Below, piece after piece: positions 48,680 to 57,754 of a stretch of DNA of 64,000 nucleotides. The stretch is from Syntrophomonas sp. (lineage in GTDB: Bacteria > Bacillota > Syntrophomonadia > Syntrophomonadales > Syntrophomonadaceae). The notes beneath the pieces are model-generated. The model was given only the letters and a program-made list of their open reading frames with translations, searched no databases and was not told where the DNA came from. The position numbers were made by a program, and so were the translations under genes. Within the stretch, counting starts at the first letter, position 1; every line of letters starts with the position of its first letter. The DNA is taken from NCBI GenBank assembly GCA_016841875.1, contig JAENYG010000009.1, positions 1 through 64,000 on the forward strand. Reading direction: 5' to 3'.

Positions 48680-49696
48680 ATGAAAATATTAAACAAGAAC
48701 CAGTTGGAAACGATTTTAAACAAACTGGCTGAAGAGGCAGAAGTATTCGTACCCATGTCCAAAGGAAACAGCAGCGGCTTCTACTCCTGGAAAACCCGGA
48801 ATCCGGAAACAGAACGCCTGATGCTGGATGCTTTGAATGTTTATTTATCGCCCAAGAACATAGGGTTTCCCCAGACTGAGAAGATGTACAGCATCAAACA
48901 GTCCGGGCCGGACGTGGAAATCAAAGAAACCTTTGAAGATAGTGATCCGCGCATAATTTTCGGCATACGGGCCTGTGATGCCCGGGCTATTACCTGCATG
49001 GATGATGTGTTCTTGACTCGTGGTTATGAAGACAGCTTTTACAAAGCCCGCCGGGATAACACTACCATCATAGCCAATGCCTGCTATAATCCCGGACCTA
49101 ACTGTTTTTGCGCCGGTATGGGCATCGATCCTACTGAACCTAACGCAGATATCATTATCCGTGATACGGGAGATACCGGCTACATCTGGGAAACAAAAAC
49201 CACCCAGGGTGAACAGCTGAGTGCCCGGATAGCAGACCTGCTGGAAGAAAAAGAGCTTAAAGCGCCAGAATTAAAACCCTTTAAAACCAATGTAGAATAC
49301 GCCGGGGTAGCAGAAAAATTAAAGAGTATGTTTGAACATCCCATCTGGGAAGAGCTATCCCAGACCTGTCAGAACTGCGGCATATGTACCTATGTTTGCC
49401 CCAGCTGCCACTGTTTTGATATACAGGTCAAGATGTGGGGAGACGAAGGTTATCGTTTCCGCTGTTGGGATTCCTGTATGTATACCGAATATTCAGCCGA
49501 AGCAGGGGGAGGTAATCCCCGCCCCACTACCAAGGAGAGATTTCGCAATCGTTTCCTGCACAAATTAGAATTCTTTACGGAAAGGTATGGATACCCGCTG
49601 TGTACTGGCTGCGGACGCTGTATAGTAGCCTGCCCTACCGGGATCAACATCGTGAATATTATAGATCAAGTAAAGGAGGCGAATGTTGATGTCTGA
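48680..49696 (+). CDS. FlxB-like dicluster iron-sulfur protein
   Basis: The 338-aa protein matches the sulfhydrogenase beta / anaerobic sulfite reductase A type. Conserved pieces are FGIRACDARAI, NACYNPGPNCFCAGMG, then two ferredoxin motifs, CQNCGICTYVCPSCHCF and CTGCGRCIVACPTGIN. It conducts electrons from the FlxA flavin. AAAGGGGGG precedes its ATG 14 nt after the previous gene, and its end overlaps flxA. Confidence 0.85.
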   Translation: MKILNKNQLETILNKLAEEAEVFVPMSKGNSSGFYSWKTRNPETERLMLDALNVYLSPKNIGFPQTEKMYSIKQSGPDVEIKETFEDSDPRIIFGIRACDARAITCMDDVFLTRGYEDSFYKARRDNTTIIANACYNPGPNCFCAGMGIDPTEPNADIIIRDTGDTGYIWETKTTQGEQLSARIADLLEEKELKAPELKPFKTNVEYAGVAEKLKSMFEHPIWEELSQTCQNCGICTYVCPSCHCFDIQVKMWGDEGYRFRCWDSCMYTEYSAEAGGGNPRPTTKERFRNRFLHKLEFFTERYGYPLCTGCGRCIVACPTGINIVNIIDQVKEANVDV

Positions 49697-50528
49697 TAAA
49701 TGCAGCTGTGAACAGCCCCTGGTTCCAGTGATGGTTGAAGTTATAGATATTAAAGATGAAACCCCGGATGTCAAAAGCTTTTACTGCCGCAAGACCGAAG
49801 GCGGTGTACCTTTTGACGTAAAGCCCGGGCAGTGTGCTATGGTTTCCCAGGTAGCCATCGGTGAAGGTATGTTCTCCTGCACCTGGCAGGAAGAACAGGA
49901 GTACCTGCAATTTGCCATAAAAAAAGTGGGCCTTTTAACCGATGAACTGCATGCTATCGAAGTAGGACAGAAACTGGGAGTACGTGGACCTTATGGCAAT
50001 GGCTTCCCGGTGGAAGAATGCCAGGGCAAGGATATGCTTTTTATCGCTGGTGGAATAGGATTAGCGCCCCTGCGCTCCTTTATCAAATACTGCTTCAAGC
50101 ATCGGGAAGATTACGGCAAAATAACAATAATATATGGCAGCCGCAGTTATGCTGATCTCTGTTTCAAAGAGGAGTTATTCAATGAATGGCCGGCCATAAA
50201 AGATACCCAGGTCTATGTCACCATTGATAATCCTGAAGAAGCATGGGATGGTCATGTAGGCTTTGTCCCGGCCTATGTGGAAGAGATCAACCCTGACCCG
50301 GCCGGGATGATCGCGGTAACCTGCGGACCGCCGATAATGATCAAGTTTGTGCTGCAGTCCCTGGAAAAGATGGGATATACCGATGACCAGGTAATAACTA
50401 CCCTGGAAATGCGTATGAAATGCGGCATAGGAAAATGCGGCCGCTGCAATATAGGCAGTGAATATATATGCCTGGATGGCCCGGTATTTAATCTGGCTCA
50501 GTTAAGATTGCTGCCTCAAGAATGGTAA
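49689..50528 (+). CDS. FlxA-like NAD(P)H-binding flavoprotein
   Basis: The protein belongs to the ferredoxin-NADP reductase superfamily (hydrogenase gamma / sulfite reductase B type). An FAD domain with GQCAMVSQ-like PGQCAM is followed by the NAD domain (AGGIGLAPLRSF, IIYGSR, TCGPPIM) and a C-terminal 2Fe-2S motif CGIGKCGRCNIG. It is the NADH entry or exit point of the Flx-Hdr complex. ATG 49689 is preferred (279 aa): AGGAGG lies 9 nt upstream, while ATG 49683 is too close. It ends the operon and is followed by a palindromic repeat. Confidence 0.9.
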   Translation: MSDKCSCEQPLVPVMVEVIDIKDETPDVKSFYCRKTEGGVPFDVKPGQCAMVSQVAIGEGMFSCTWQEEQEYLQFAIKKVGLLTDELHAIEVGQKLGVRGPYGNGFPVEECQGKDMLFIAGGIGLAPLRSFIKYCFKHREDYGKITIIYGSRSYADLCFKEELFNEWPAIKDTQVYVTIDNPEEAWDGHVGFVPAYVEEINPDPAGMIAVTCGPPIMIKFVLQSLEKMGYTDDQVITTLEMRMKCGIGKCGRCNIGSEYICLDGPVFNLAQLRLLPQEW

Positions 50529-50547
50529 TAAATTAAACTTAGGAAAC

Positions 50548-50609
50548 GGTGCCAGGCACTAACTTACTAACTTATGCAAGCATAAGTTAGTAAGTTAGTG
50601 CCTGGCACC
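50548..50609. repeat. REPIN-like perfect inverted repeat, family B, compact
   Basis: Perfect 30-nt arms (50548-50577 and 50580-50609) are only 2 nt apart, so the transcript would form a very long hairpin just after the hdr-flx operon. A partial outer arm, AACTTAGTACCTGACCCC, follows at 50614-50631. Confidence 0.9.
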
Positions 50610-50659
50610 GAAATAACTTAGTACCTGACCCCCATTTGTAGGTAGAGAGGTGAGCTTCA

Positions 50660-51490
50660 ATGGCCGCACGGATAGTATCTCAATCCCCTCGGAGCCGCTC
50701 CAAAATCCGCCTTTCACTGGGTAAGTTGTACTTCACATGGAAACGTACCTTCTTATGGACAAAAAACCATCATAAATATGCCCGAGAAAGAAAAGCCGAT
50801 GTCTTGCTGCCTTATTTAGTATTCTCTCACCAAACCCCCTTGATCAGGCAATTGCAGAGGGCAGACATGTGCCTGCAGTATAATAAAGTAATAAATCTAA
50901 AGCTTGCACTAGCTAAAGTGAATGGCCTTATCCTGCATCCGGGAGAAACCTTTTCTTTCTGGTACTTGATTGGAAAGCCTACCAGCAGAAAAGGTTATCA
51001 GAAGGGTATTGTTTTATGTAACGGCTCATTTGTCCCGGGTACAGGTGGAGGATTGTGTCAGTTATCCAATTTGATATACTGGATGACCTTGCATAGTGCT
51101 CTTACTATAGGCGAACGCTGGAGACACAATTATGATGTTTTTCCTGATGCGGATAGAACTCAACCTTTTGGCAGCGGTGCTACAGTTGTATATAATTATG
51201 TAGATTTACAGGTTCGTAACGACACCAACAGCGATTTTCAGCTGCGTTTATGGCTGGATGAACATTATCTATATGGTGAATGGCGTTCCCAGAACCTTCC
51301 ATTACACACTTATCAGGTCTACGAGAAGGAACACTTCATAACTCAGGAGTGGTGGGGTGGCTATGTGCGACACAATACTATTTTCAGGAAGGTTATGGAT
51401 CAAGGAATAGAGATGGATGATGTTTTTATTACTGAAAACCATGCTGTGATGATGTATGAGCCTATGCTGCCATCTGAAATAAAAGGATAG
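50660..51490 (+). CDS. VanW-family protein
   Basis: The 276-aa protein carries the VanW domain with NLKLALAKVNGLILHPGETFSFW and the hallmark VPGTGGGLCQLSNLIYW (given as pieces). VanW occurs in vancomycin-resistance operons and in many clostridial envelope proteins, but its activity is not established. There is no signal peptide; the N terminus is strongly basic. ATG 50660 follows AGAGAGGTG. Confidence 0.85.
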   Translation: MAARIVSQSPRSRSKIRLSLGKLYFTWKRTFLWTKNHHKYARERKADVLLPYLVFSHQTPLIRQLQRADMCLQYNKVINLKLALAKVNGLILHPGETFSFWYLIGKPTSRKGYQKGIVLCNGSFVPGTGGGLCQLSNLIYWMTLHSALTIGERWRHNYDVFPDADRTQPFGSGATVVYNYVDLQVRNDTNSDFQLRLWLDEHYLYGEWRSQNLPLHTYQVYEKEHFITQEWWGGYVRHNTIFRKVMDQGIEMDDVFITENHAVMMYEPMLPSEIKG

Positions 51491-51583
51491 AAGTTTGATA
51501 TCATTTATTAGCAAATACGATAATGCAATAAGGAACTTCAGATGCGGTTGTCTTTAGCTTATAAAAATACACAAATTAATAAG

Positions 51584-51606
51584 AAAAAGGGGAGATTATT
51601 CTCCCC
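51584..51606 (-). terminator. terminator of the minus-strand small membrane gene
   Basis: GGGGAG/CTCCCC with loop ATTATT lies after the gene; on the minus strand it is followed by a T-rich run. Confidence 0.7.
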
Positions 51607-51650
51607 ACCAGCTTTACCAAGTAAATTTATTGAAATATGTTAGATTGGGA

Positions 51651-51851
51651 TTAGAAAATAGATCCACCAAATATATACCCTAGATAAAAAACACCTGCGA
51701 TTGCGATTATGTGCCATACCCACCATCCGGCTTTCAGAAAATGAAAGGTGCCGATATCATATCCGTCTTCGGTTGCCATCTGGCTGCTGCTATCGTTGCG
51801 TTCCTGGTTCTTTGCCCATAAACTATCATTGTTTTTGCTTTTCTCTTCCAT
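51651..51851 (-). CDS. small single-span membrane protein
   Basis: The 66-aa product has a polar, charged N-terminal half (KNNDSLWAKNQERNDSSSQM) and one C-terminal membrane segment (WWVWHIIAIAGVFYLGYIFG). GAGGAGG precedes the ATG, and a terminator follows, so it is likely real. Its function is unknown. Confidence 0.7.
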   Translation of the reverse strand: MEEKSKNNDSLWAKNQERNDSSSQMATEDGYDIGTFHFLKAGWWVWHIIAIAGVFYLGYIFGGSIF

Positions 51852-51999
51852 TGACCATACCTCCTCATGTTTGCATTATTTTATAATACTATTACCCTAA
51901 AATACGATAATTATGTAACATCGGTGGAAAAAGTAAAGAATGCAATATTAAATGACCATCCATATAATGAAAAAAACCAAATTAATGTTCGAGTTCTAG

Positions 52000-52177
52000 T
52001 CAAGCTGCTATATCGTTAGCCGTTTTGTAACCCAGTATTTTTCTTGGGATAATTGTTCATACAGTTTTCTATTCTGCTTATGGCAACCTTACTTATTTTC
52101 CCGATATCTGTACCCAGCTGCAGCTCTCGTTCTGTGGTTCGTTGGTTCCTTCCTGATCGAATGGCAATTGCCTTGAC
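52000..52177 (-). pseudogene. C-terminal remnant of an IS30-family transposase
   Basis: Reading the minus strand gives GTDIGKISKVAISRIENCMNNYPKK and, after a one-base shift, ILGYKTANDIAA and a stop. This matches the conserved end of IS30 transposases (GTD..KIS.., NNYPRK.LGYKT). The catalytic core and inverted repeats are gone. It occupies part of the 541-nt gap before the aminotransferase-reductase gene. Confidence 0.65.
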
Positions 52178-52312
52178 TCATGAGTTAAAACCTACGTGTT
52201 CATATGTTTTGTTTCGTCACTTAACATTGTGCATTGGTTTCTACAATGGGTCTTATCATTGTGGTCATTTTATTTTACAATTTACCATCGGTGGGAAAAA
52301 GTCCAATAAAAT

Positions 52313-52374
52313 TTGACAGGTCAGATATAATCTATAAAATGTATATAGTTGCGTATATTGCACAGTGATGTGCA
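52313..52374 (+). promoter_or_regulatory. candidate promoter and palindrome of the fusion gene
   Basis: TTGACA (52313-52318) precedes TATAAA (52333-52338) at a short 14-nt spacing. The perfect dyad TGCACA-GTGA-TGTGCA (52359-52374) lies between this and the ribosome site GGAGG, a position suited to an operator. Confidence 0.45.
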
Positions 52375-52392
52375 CATAAAGGAGGAATACTT

Positions 52393-55077
52393 TTGTCCGC
52401 TTTACAGAGGGACTTACTGAACCCAACATTAAAGGACGTTTTGGAAACTTTCAGGCTGGATAAGAATTATACTTATGGTCAGGGAAGTTATCTAGTTGAT
52501 GAAGAAGGCGTAGAGTATCTTGATTTTATTGCTCAGTATGGTGCGGTGCCTTTTGGATATAATCCTGATTTTATCTGGGATCGACTGGAAGAAGTTAGAA
52601 AAAGAAGTCTTCCCAGTCTGGTGCAGCCATCTATACCCGGAGAGGCATTGAAACTGGCTAATATACTGGCAGAATGTACACCTGGGGATTTGTGTTACTG
52701 TACCTTTTGCCAGAGTGGAACAGAAGCGGTTGAAGCAGCTATTAAACTGGCGCGCTCTGCTACTGGCAAGGAAATGATAATATCCACGTTAAACAGTTTT
52801 CATGGAAAAACTCTGGGTGCTTTATCTGCTACCGGGAAAGATTCTTACCAACTGCCGTTCAGAGCACCAGCTCCGGGGTTTGCAAGAATACCCTATAATG
52901 ACCTGCAGGCACTGGAACGGGTACTTCAGGAACAGGTTGATAATACTGCTGCATTTATCGTCGAACCGGTACAGGGTGAGGGGGGTATTGTGACCGCCCA
53001 ACCCGGTTATCTAAAAGGCGCTCAGGAACTATGTAAAGAATATGGTGTAGTATTCATAGTAGATGAGATACAAACCGGACTTGGTCGAACCGGGCGATTA
53101 TTTGCCTGTGAACATGAGGGAATCGAACCGGATATAATGCTGCTGGCCAAAGCCCTGGGAGGAGGAATTCTGCCTATGGGCGTTTGTATAAGTTCACCTC
53201 GGGTCTGGAATGATGATTTTGGTATGCTGCACAGCTCTACATTTGCCAACAATCAGGTTACTTGTGCCGTGGGAATTGCTGTATTGGAGAGGTTGGAGCA
53301 AAATAATCGGGAGTTGATTCAAGAAGTAGAAGAAAAAGGTAAGTACCTGTTAAAAAAACTGCAGGAAATAGACGTCCAATATCCCGGTGTGGTTAAGGAA
53401 ATCCGGGGCAGCGGGTTAATGGTAGGAGTTGAAATCAATGAACTGACTGACTGTGGTTCTTTTGATATGACCTATCTGGCTGACTGTGAAGGGTTTACTG
53501 CACTTATAGCAGGATTTTTACTCAATATTTATAATATTCGCCTGGCGCCTTATCTGAACAGTTCTATGACCCTTAGACTGGAGCCTACTCTTACCATTAC
53601 TTATGAAGAAATCGATCGGGTGATAGATGCTCTGGGTATAGTATTTAAGATTCTGTATTATCAGGATTACTCCAAACTATATCGTCATTTGATTGGAGAT
53701 TATAGAAAGCCGGAAAACTTAATTGACTATCGTACTGGCAGCAGAAGCATTAAGTCTTCTAAGCTAAGCCAGGGAGAAACAGCCGAGGAAAAATTTGCAT
53801 TTATCATTCATTATGCAGCTCCTGAAGATGTAGTTTTGAATAATCCATCGTTCGCAACTTATAGTAGAGATGAAATATACCAGTTGATGGAATGGCAGAG
53901 CCAAACCAAAGAAGCCGGAATAGTGTGTCATATGCCTGCCATCAGGTCCAAAGCTGGTACCCTGGTTGAAGGTTGGCTTATCGGGGTTCCTTTTGGGGCT
54001 CGGGAAATCATGGCCCTGCCCAGAGAAGAAACCAGTGAAGTTATTAAACAGGCGGTAGATATGGGCAGAGATCTGGGGGCCAAGATTGTTGGGTTAGGGG
54101 CACTGAGTTCGGTAGTGACCCGGGGTGGCAGAGCAGTACAGGGGCGCGGGACTTCAATAACCAGCGGTAATAGTTTTACTGTACTTATGGCCATGGAAGC
54201 TATGGTTCTGGGAGCCCAGAAAATGCATATTGAGTTGGAATCAGCTCAAGGTGCAGTGGTGGGAGCTACCGGTTCTATTGGACGCGCATGTGCCCTGTTA
54301 TTATCGGAAAAAATATATAATATTGTAGTGCTGGGCAATCCTGAGCATGTAAACAGCAGTAAAAACCGACTGGCTTCTCTAATTCGGGATATGTACAAAA
54401 AGGCCGTTAAGAGATGGAATAATGGAGAGTTGGGAGGCTTGAGTATATGGCTGGATCAAACCGTCCAGGCTCTGAAGGCCATGGATTCAAAACAGGCTGT
54501 GGAATATCTGGATAAGCTAAAAGATGAGAAGAATATAAACGTAGAGATAATAGAAGAAATATGCAATTATCTGGATATTGTTCAACCCATCAGCGGCAGT
54601 CTCAACATTGAAGAAACCCTGCCGCAGTGCAGCATGATAATTGCTGCCAGTAATTCTCCGGAGTTTCTGGTCTATCCGGAAAACCTGCGTCCTGGGGCCG
54701 TGGTCTGTGATGTAGCTCGGCCGGCCGATGTGGCTCCCGAGTGCTATGAAGATAGAAACGATGTACTGATCCTGGAAGGAGGTCTGGTACAGTATCCAGA
54801 TGCTATATCATTCGGACCTAACCTTGGTTATCGTGATGGAGTGAATGTGGCCTGCCTTACGGAGACTGTTCTCCTGGCCATGGAAGGTGATTATCAGGAC
54901 TACAGCATAGGCAGCAAAATGCCTTTGGAAACTATAGAATACATGAGATATCTTGGTCAGAAGCATGGGTTCGGCTTGGCAGGACTAAAGATGGGCAGCA
55001 AAGAGATAAGTGATAGCGAAATTGAAGAAATATATAAGAACTCCCAGGAGAAATTGGCAGCAGCAGGAGTGAAGTAA
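52393..55077 (+). CDS. class III aminotransferase fused to acyl-ACP/CoA reductase-like domain
   Basis: Residues 1-430 are a PLP-dependent class III (ornithine/omega-) transaminase: CQSGTEAVEAAIKLAR, HGKTLGALSATG, VDEIQTGLGRTG with Asp224, and the PLP lysine Lys253 in LLAKALGGG. Residues about 470-894 resemble cyanobacterial acyl-ACP reductase (AAR): VGLGALSSVVTRGG, TSGNSFT, the NADPH loop VVGATGSIG (622-630), and VACLTETVLLAMEG with Cys821 at the position of the catalytic Cys294 of AAR, then MRYLGQKHGFGLAGL. Together they could reduce an acyl thioester to an aldehyde and aminate it. The start is TTG 52393 after AAAGGAGG. The product is inferred, not known. Confidence 0.85.
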   Translation: MSALQRDLLNPTLKDVLETFRLDKNYTYGQGSYLVDEEGVEYLDFIAQYGAVPFGYNPDFIWDRLEEVRKRSLPSLVQPSIPGEALKLANILAECTPGDLCYCTFCQSGTEAVEAAIKLARSATGKEMIISTLNSFHGKTLGALSATGKDSYQLPFRAPAPGFARIPYNDLQALERVLQEQVDNTAAFIVEPVQGEGGIVTAQPGYLKGAQELCKEYGVVFIVDEIQTGLGRTGRLFACEHEGIEPDIMLLAKALGGGILPMGVCISSPRVWNDDFGMLHSSTFANNQVTCAVGIAVLERLEQNNRELIQEVEEKGKYLLKKLQEIDVQYPGVVKEIRGSGLMVGVEINELTDCGSFDMTYLADCEGFTALIAGFLLNIYNIRLAPYLNSSMTLRLEPTLTITYEEIDRVIDALGIVFKILYYQDYSKLYRHLIGDYRKPENLIDYRTGSRSIKSSKLSQGETAEEKFAFIIHYAAPEDVVLNNPSFATYSRDEIYQLMEWQSQTKEAGIVCHMPAIRSKAGTLVEGWLIGVPFGAREIMALPREETSEVIKQAVDMGRDLGAKIVGLGALSSVVTRGGRAVQGRGTSITSGNSFTVLMAMEAMVLGAQKMHIELESAQGAVVGATGSIGRACALLLSEKIYNIVVLGNPEHVNSSKNRLASLIRDMYKKAVKRWNNGELGGLSIWLDQTVQALKAMDSKQAVEYLDKLKDEKNINVEIIEEICNYLDIVQPISGSLNIEETLPQCSMIIAASNSPEFLVYPENLRPGAVVCDVARPADVAPECYEDRNDVLILEGGLVQYPDAISFGPNLGYRDGVNVACLTETVLLAMEGDYQDYSIGSKMPLETIEYMRYLGQKHGFGLAGLKMGSKEISDSEIEEIYKNSQEKLAAAGVK

Positions 55078-55387
55078 GTAAAAGTTATGCGGCCAGGCGG
55101 CTCGCAATTCTGTTTTTGTCTGTGGATAAAAAACCCTTCCAATTTTGCACTTAACTTGCATTTGAGGACGGTTATTAATAAAATATACAGGTACAGGTAG
55201 TGTTGGAATATCCTGTTACCCGAGCTCTCTTGTACCGACACGCAGGCACCAGTGGGGCGGCGTTTTGCTTATTTTTTATACAGGATCACCATGAAGAGCG
55301 GTTAGCCAGGTACAAAAGGACTGGAAAGCAAACAAGAGAACCTTCCCCAGGTTTGGTTCTTTGGAGATTAATTAGGGGGGAGCAGAC
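55078..55387. other. 310-nt gap after the fusion gene
   Basis: I see no terminator. A 63-codon frame (55200-55391) ends in a GTGA overlap with the next gene but has weak coding character, so I leave it uncalled. TACAGGTACAGGTAG at 55185-55199 is a short direct repeat. Confidence 0.3.
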
Positions 55388-55810
55388 GTGAACTTAACAG
55401 AAATAATTATAAGTAAAAGTGGCAAATGGTATTTTGGAAATGCTGAAATGTTTCGCCGAAATATACTTAACATACTAGCGGCACATATCGAGAGAAGTGA
55501 TGATGGGAGCTACTGCATTAAACTGGGTGAGGACGTTAACCCCATAACCGTAGAAGATGTCCCTTTCCTGGCCAGCGGTTATGTGCAGGAAGATAATGGT
55601 GCAATAAAGCTAGTTTTTCATGATTTACAGGAACTGATCCTGGAAAGAGAACAGAAGATTCATTTTAAAGGTGATATACCCTATATAAGTTTCCGTTGGG
55701 AAGCAGATACCAGGCTGAGCAGGGGAGTATATTGGAAATTAAGCGATTTCTTTGATTTCCGCGGAGAAGAAGTATACATAGTACCTCCTGCCTGTCAGGG
55801 AGTAAATTGA
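55388..55810 (+). CDS. DUF1285-like small protein
   Basis: The 140-aa soluble protein opens with ISKSGKWYFGNAEMFRRNIL, contains the HIERSDDGSYCIKLGEDVNPITVEDVPF stretch (as pieces) and resembles DUF1285, a beta-rich family of unknown function whose members share a W-Y/H-x(n)-VEDVPF pattern. GTG 55388 follows GGGGGGAG. It is followed by degV, whose ribosome site lies just after its stop, so the two form an operon. Confidence 0.65.
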   Translation: MNLTEIIISKSGKWYFGNAEMFRRNILNILAAHIERSDDGSYCIKLGEDVNPITVEDVPFLASGYVQEDNGAIKLVFHDLQELILEREQKIHFKGDIPYISFRWEADTRLSRGVYWKLSDFFDFRGEEVYIVPPACQGVN

Positions 55811-55842
55811 TTGTATTTGATGTTCTACGGGGAGGAAAAAAG

Positions 55843-56685
55843 GTGGCAATAAAGATAATAACTGATACATCCTGCGATTTACCAGATGAAGAACTGGAGA
55901 AAAATGGCATAGAGATGATACCGTTAAAAGTTACTTTCGAAAATGGAGAAACCTTCCTGGATCGTTATGAAATTAATCCATCCTACTTTGTAAAGCGAAT
56001 GGCAGACAGTAAAAAGCTTCCTAAAACAGCTGCACCTGATCCAGCAACATTTTTAGACTATTTTGAGAGAGGATTAAAAGAATGTGGCGAGGTATTATTT
56101 ATTAGTCTTTCATCAGGGTTAAGCAGCACCTACCATACTGCCCAACTAGCATGCAGCATGCTAGCAAACCAAAAAATAAAGGTTGTGGATTCTTTAACTG
56201 CTTCACTGGGTACCGGTATAATGGCAATTAATGCTGCACAAATGGCAGCCGCAGGTATGTCGATGGAACTTATCATAAGTGAACTTATAAAAGTAAGATC
56301 TAATAGAGAAGTGATCTTTGTTTTAGATACTCTGGACAATGTTGTGAAGGGCTGTAGATTATCCAGGGTTGAAGGTGCGGCTGGAACCCTCTTAAACATC
56401 AAACCGATCTTACGAGGGGATGAAAATGGAGTCCCATATGTTATAGAAAAAGTGCGCGGAAACAAAAAAGCAGTTCAGCGCCTTCTTGATATGATGGGGG
56501 AATTAGGTGGAGATACACTATCCAAAAGGATAGTAGGGATAAGCCATGTTGAGTGTATTAAGGAGGCTAGAGCCCTGGCAGAAAAGGTGAATGAACGGTA
56601 TAATCCGGTTAAAGTGTTAGTTGCCAACATGGGAGCAACTATTGGTACCTATGCTGGTGCAGGGGCTATTATGATAAATTTTTAG
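55843..56685 (+). CDS. DegV-family fatty-acid-binding protein
   Basis: DegV/FakB-type proteins hold a fatty acid for phosphorylation by FakA. The start IITDTSCDLPDE, FISLSSGLSSTYHTA and the late LDNVVKGCRLSR are typical. GTG 55843 is preferred because GGGGAGG lies 7 nt upstream and the protein then begins MAIKIITD as usual, giving 280 aa; the frame is open further up without support. A fatty-acid carrier near an acyl-thioester reductase fusion is suggestive. A terminator follows. Confidence 0.9.
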   Translation: MAIKIITDTSCDLPDEELEKNGIEMIPLKVTFENGETFLDRYEINPSYFVKRMADSKKLPKTAAPDPATFLDYFERGLKECGEVLFISLSSGLSSTYHTAQLACSMLANQKIKVVDSLTASLGTGIMAINAAQMAAAGMSMELIISELIKVRSNREVIFVLDTLDNVVKGCRLSRVEGAAGTLLNIKPILRGDENGVPYVIEKVRGNKKAVQRLLDMMGELGGDTLSKRIVGISHVECIKEARALAEKVNERYNPVKVLVANMGATIGTYAGAGAIMINF

Positions 56686-56695
56686 CAGAAATAAA

Positions 56696-56730
56696 AAAAT
56701 CTCGAAAACGGGACCGCTTTCGAGATTTTT
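56696..56730. terminator. bidirectional terminator between degV and the radical SAM gene
   Basis: A perfect 12-bp stem AAAATCTCGAAA/TTTCGAGATTTT with an 11-nt loop is flanked by A and T runs. Confidence 0.9.
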
Positions 56731-56734
56731 GAAT

Positions 56735-57610
56735 CTATAGTCTGGAAATATGAGGCTGGCGAAAACAATCTGCTGAATAAGTCAGCAGTTGATCTAGTTC
56801 CTTTAACATTACTGCTTTGTCTCGAGGGAGAAGTCCATTAATATTAGCGTAGTTAGCCATGTGATCGCTCAACAGCATGCTATTCTCACATTCCAAGTTT
56901 TCTATCAGCAGTCTGACTTCCTGCAGAGCCTGATGGGCAGTTAGAAGCTGGAAGGACCCATTCTGATAATCTTCATATAAGGGAGTGCCCGGGTATGGAA
57001 CCAGGGTTCTTATACGAATAAAATCCGGGCTGAATTGACTCAGGGTTATAGCACTATTGATGGCATGTTCCCTGGTCCTTGCTAAGCCGCCGATGCCAGT
57101 AAGGTAATACTCGCTGACCTGGATCCCTGCTTCTTTAAGCTTGTTACCTGCTGCAATTATTTCCTGGGAAGTAGTTCCCTTGCATACCCGGGCCAGAGTG
57201 ATATCGTCTCCGCTTTCCATACCGGTGTGAACCCGGCGTAACCCGGCCTGATAAAGCCGCGTTAGATCTTCCAGACTCTTCTTGTTTACAAACCTGGAAG
57301 AACCATATACAGTTATACGGCTGAGATGGGGAAATAATTCCCCCGCATACTCAAATATCTCCACTAACTGGTTGGTTCTCATAAGAATAGTATTCCCGTC
57401 GGGAAAGAAAAGCGATTCTATATATTCTCCATAATAGTTGCGAGCTGCCAGAAGATCTTCTTTTATCTCTTCTACCGGTCTTATGCGGAATTTCACATCT
57501 TTATACATCTGACAAAATGTGCATTTATTATGAGGGCATCCTATTGTGGCCTGAATCAATAGACTGCCTGCTTCACTGGGCGGACGGTATATAGTACCTT
57601 CATATCGCAT
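56735..57610 (-). CDS. radical SAM protein (Elp3/HemN-like)
   Basis: The cluster cysteines are Cys25, Cys30 and Cys33 in GCPHNKCTFCQMY, that is CX4CX2C, a spacing different from the common CX3CX2C. FFPDGNTILM, the VYGSSRFV strand, RVHTGMESGDD and the TGIGGLARTREHA region follow the B12-binding/HemN-like radical SAM group. Many clostridial homologs of this length have no assigned substrate. It stands alone between a terminator and a divergent regulator gene. Confidence 0.87.
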   Translation of the reverse strand: MRYEGTIYRPPSEAGSLLIQATIGCPHNKCTFCQMYKDVKFRIRPVEEIKEDLLAARNYYGEYIESLFFPDGNTILMRTNQLVEIFEYAGELFPHLSRITVYGSSRFVNKKSLEDLTRLYQAGLRRVHTGMESGDDITLARVCKGTTSQEIIAAGNKLKEAGIQVSEYYLTGIGGLARTREHAINSAITLSQFSPDFIRIRTLVPYPGTPLYEDYQNGSFQLLTAHQALQEVRLLIENLECENSMLLSDHMANYANINGLLPRDKAVMLKELDQLLTYSADCFRQPHISRL

Positions 57611-57754
57611 AAACTGACCTCCTTTAACAATAAGATTAACAAATATGCCTGGTTTTTGAAAGATAAAGAGCTAGAAACATCAAAAATTGGTAGTTGTATT
57701 CTAGTTGAGGAGAAGGTATATTTTAAACTAGGGTATTGGTGGGGGGAGAAGAAT

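Noticed and set aside
52053-52316. 87-codon plus-strand frame before the fusion gene
   Set aside because: It overlaps, on the opposite strand, the recognisable IS30 transposase remnant and has no ribosome site.
55200-55391. 63-codon frame before the DUF1285-like gene
   Set aside because: The GTGA overlap is attractive but the start has no clear ribosome site and the sequence looks non-coding.
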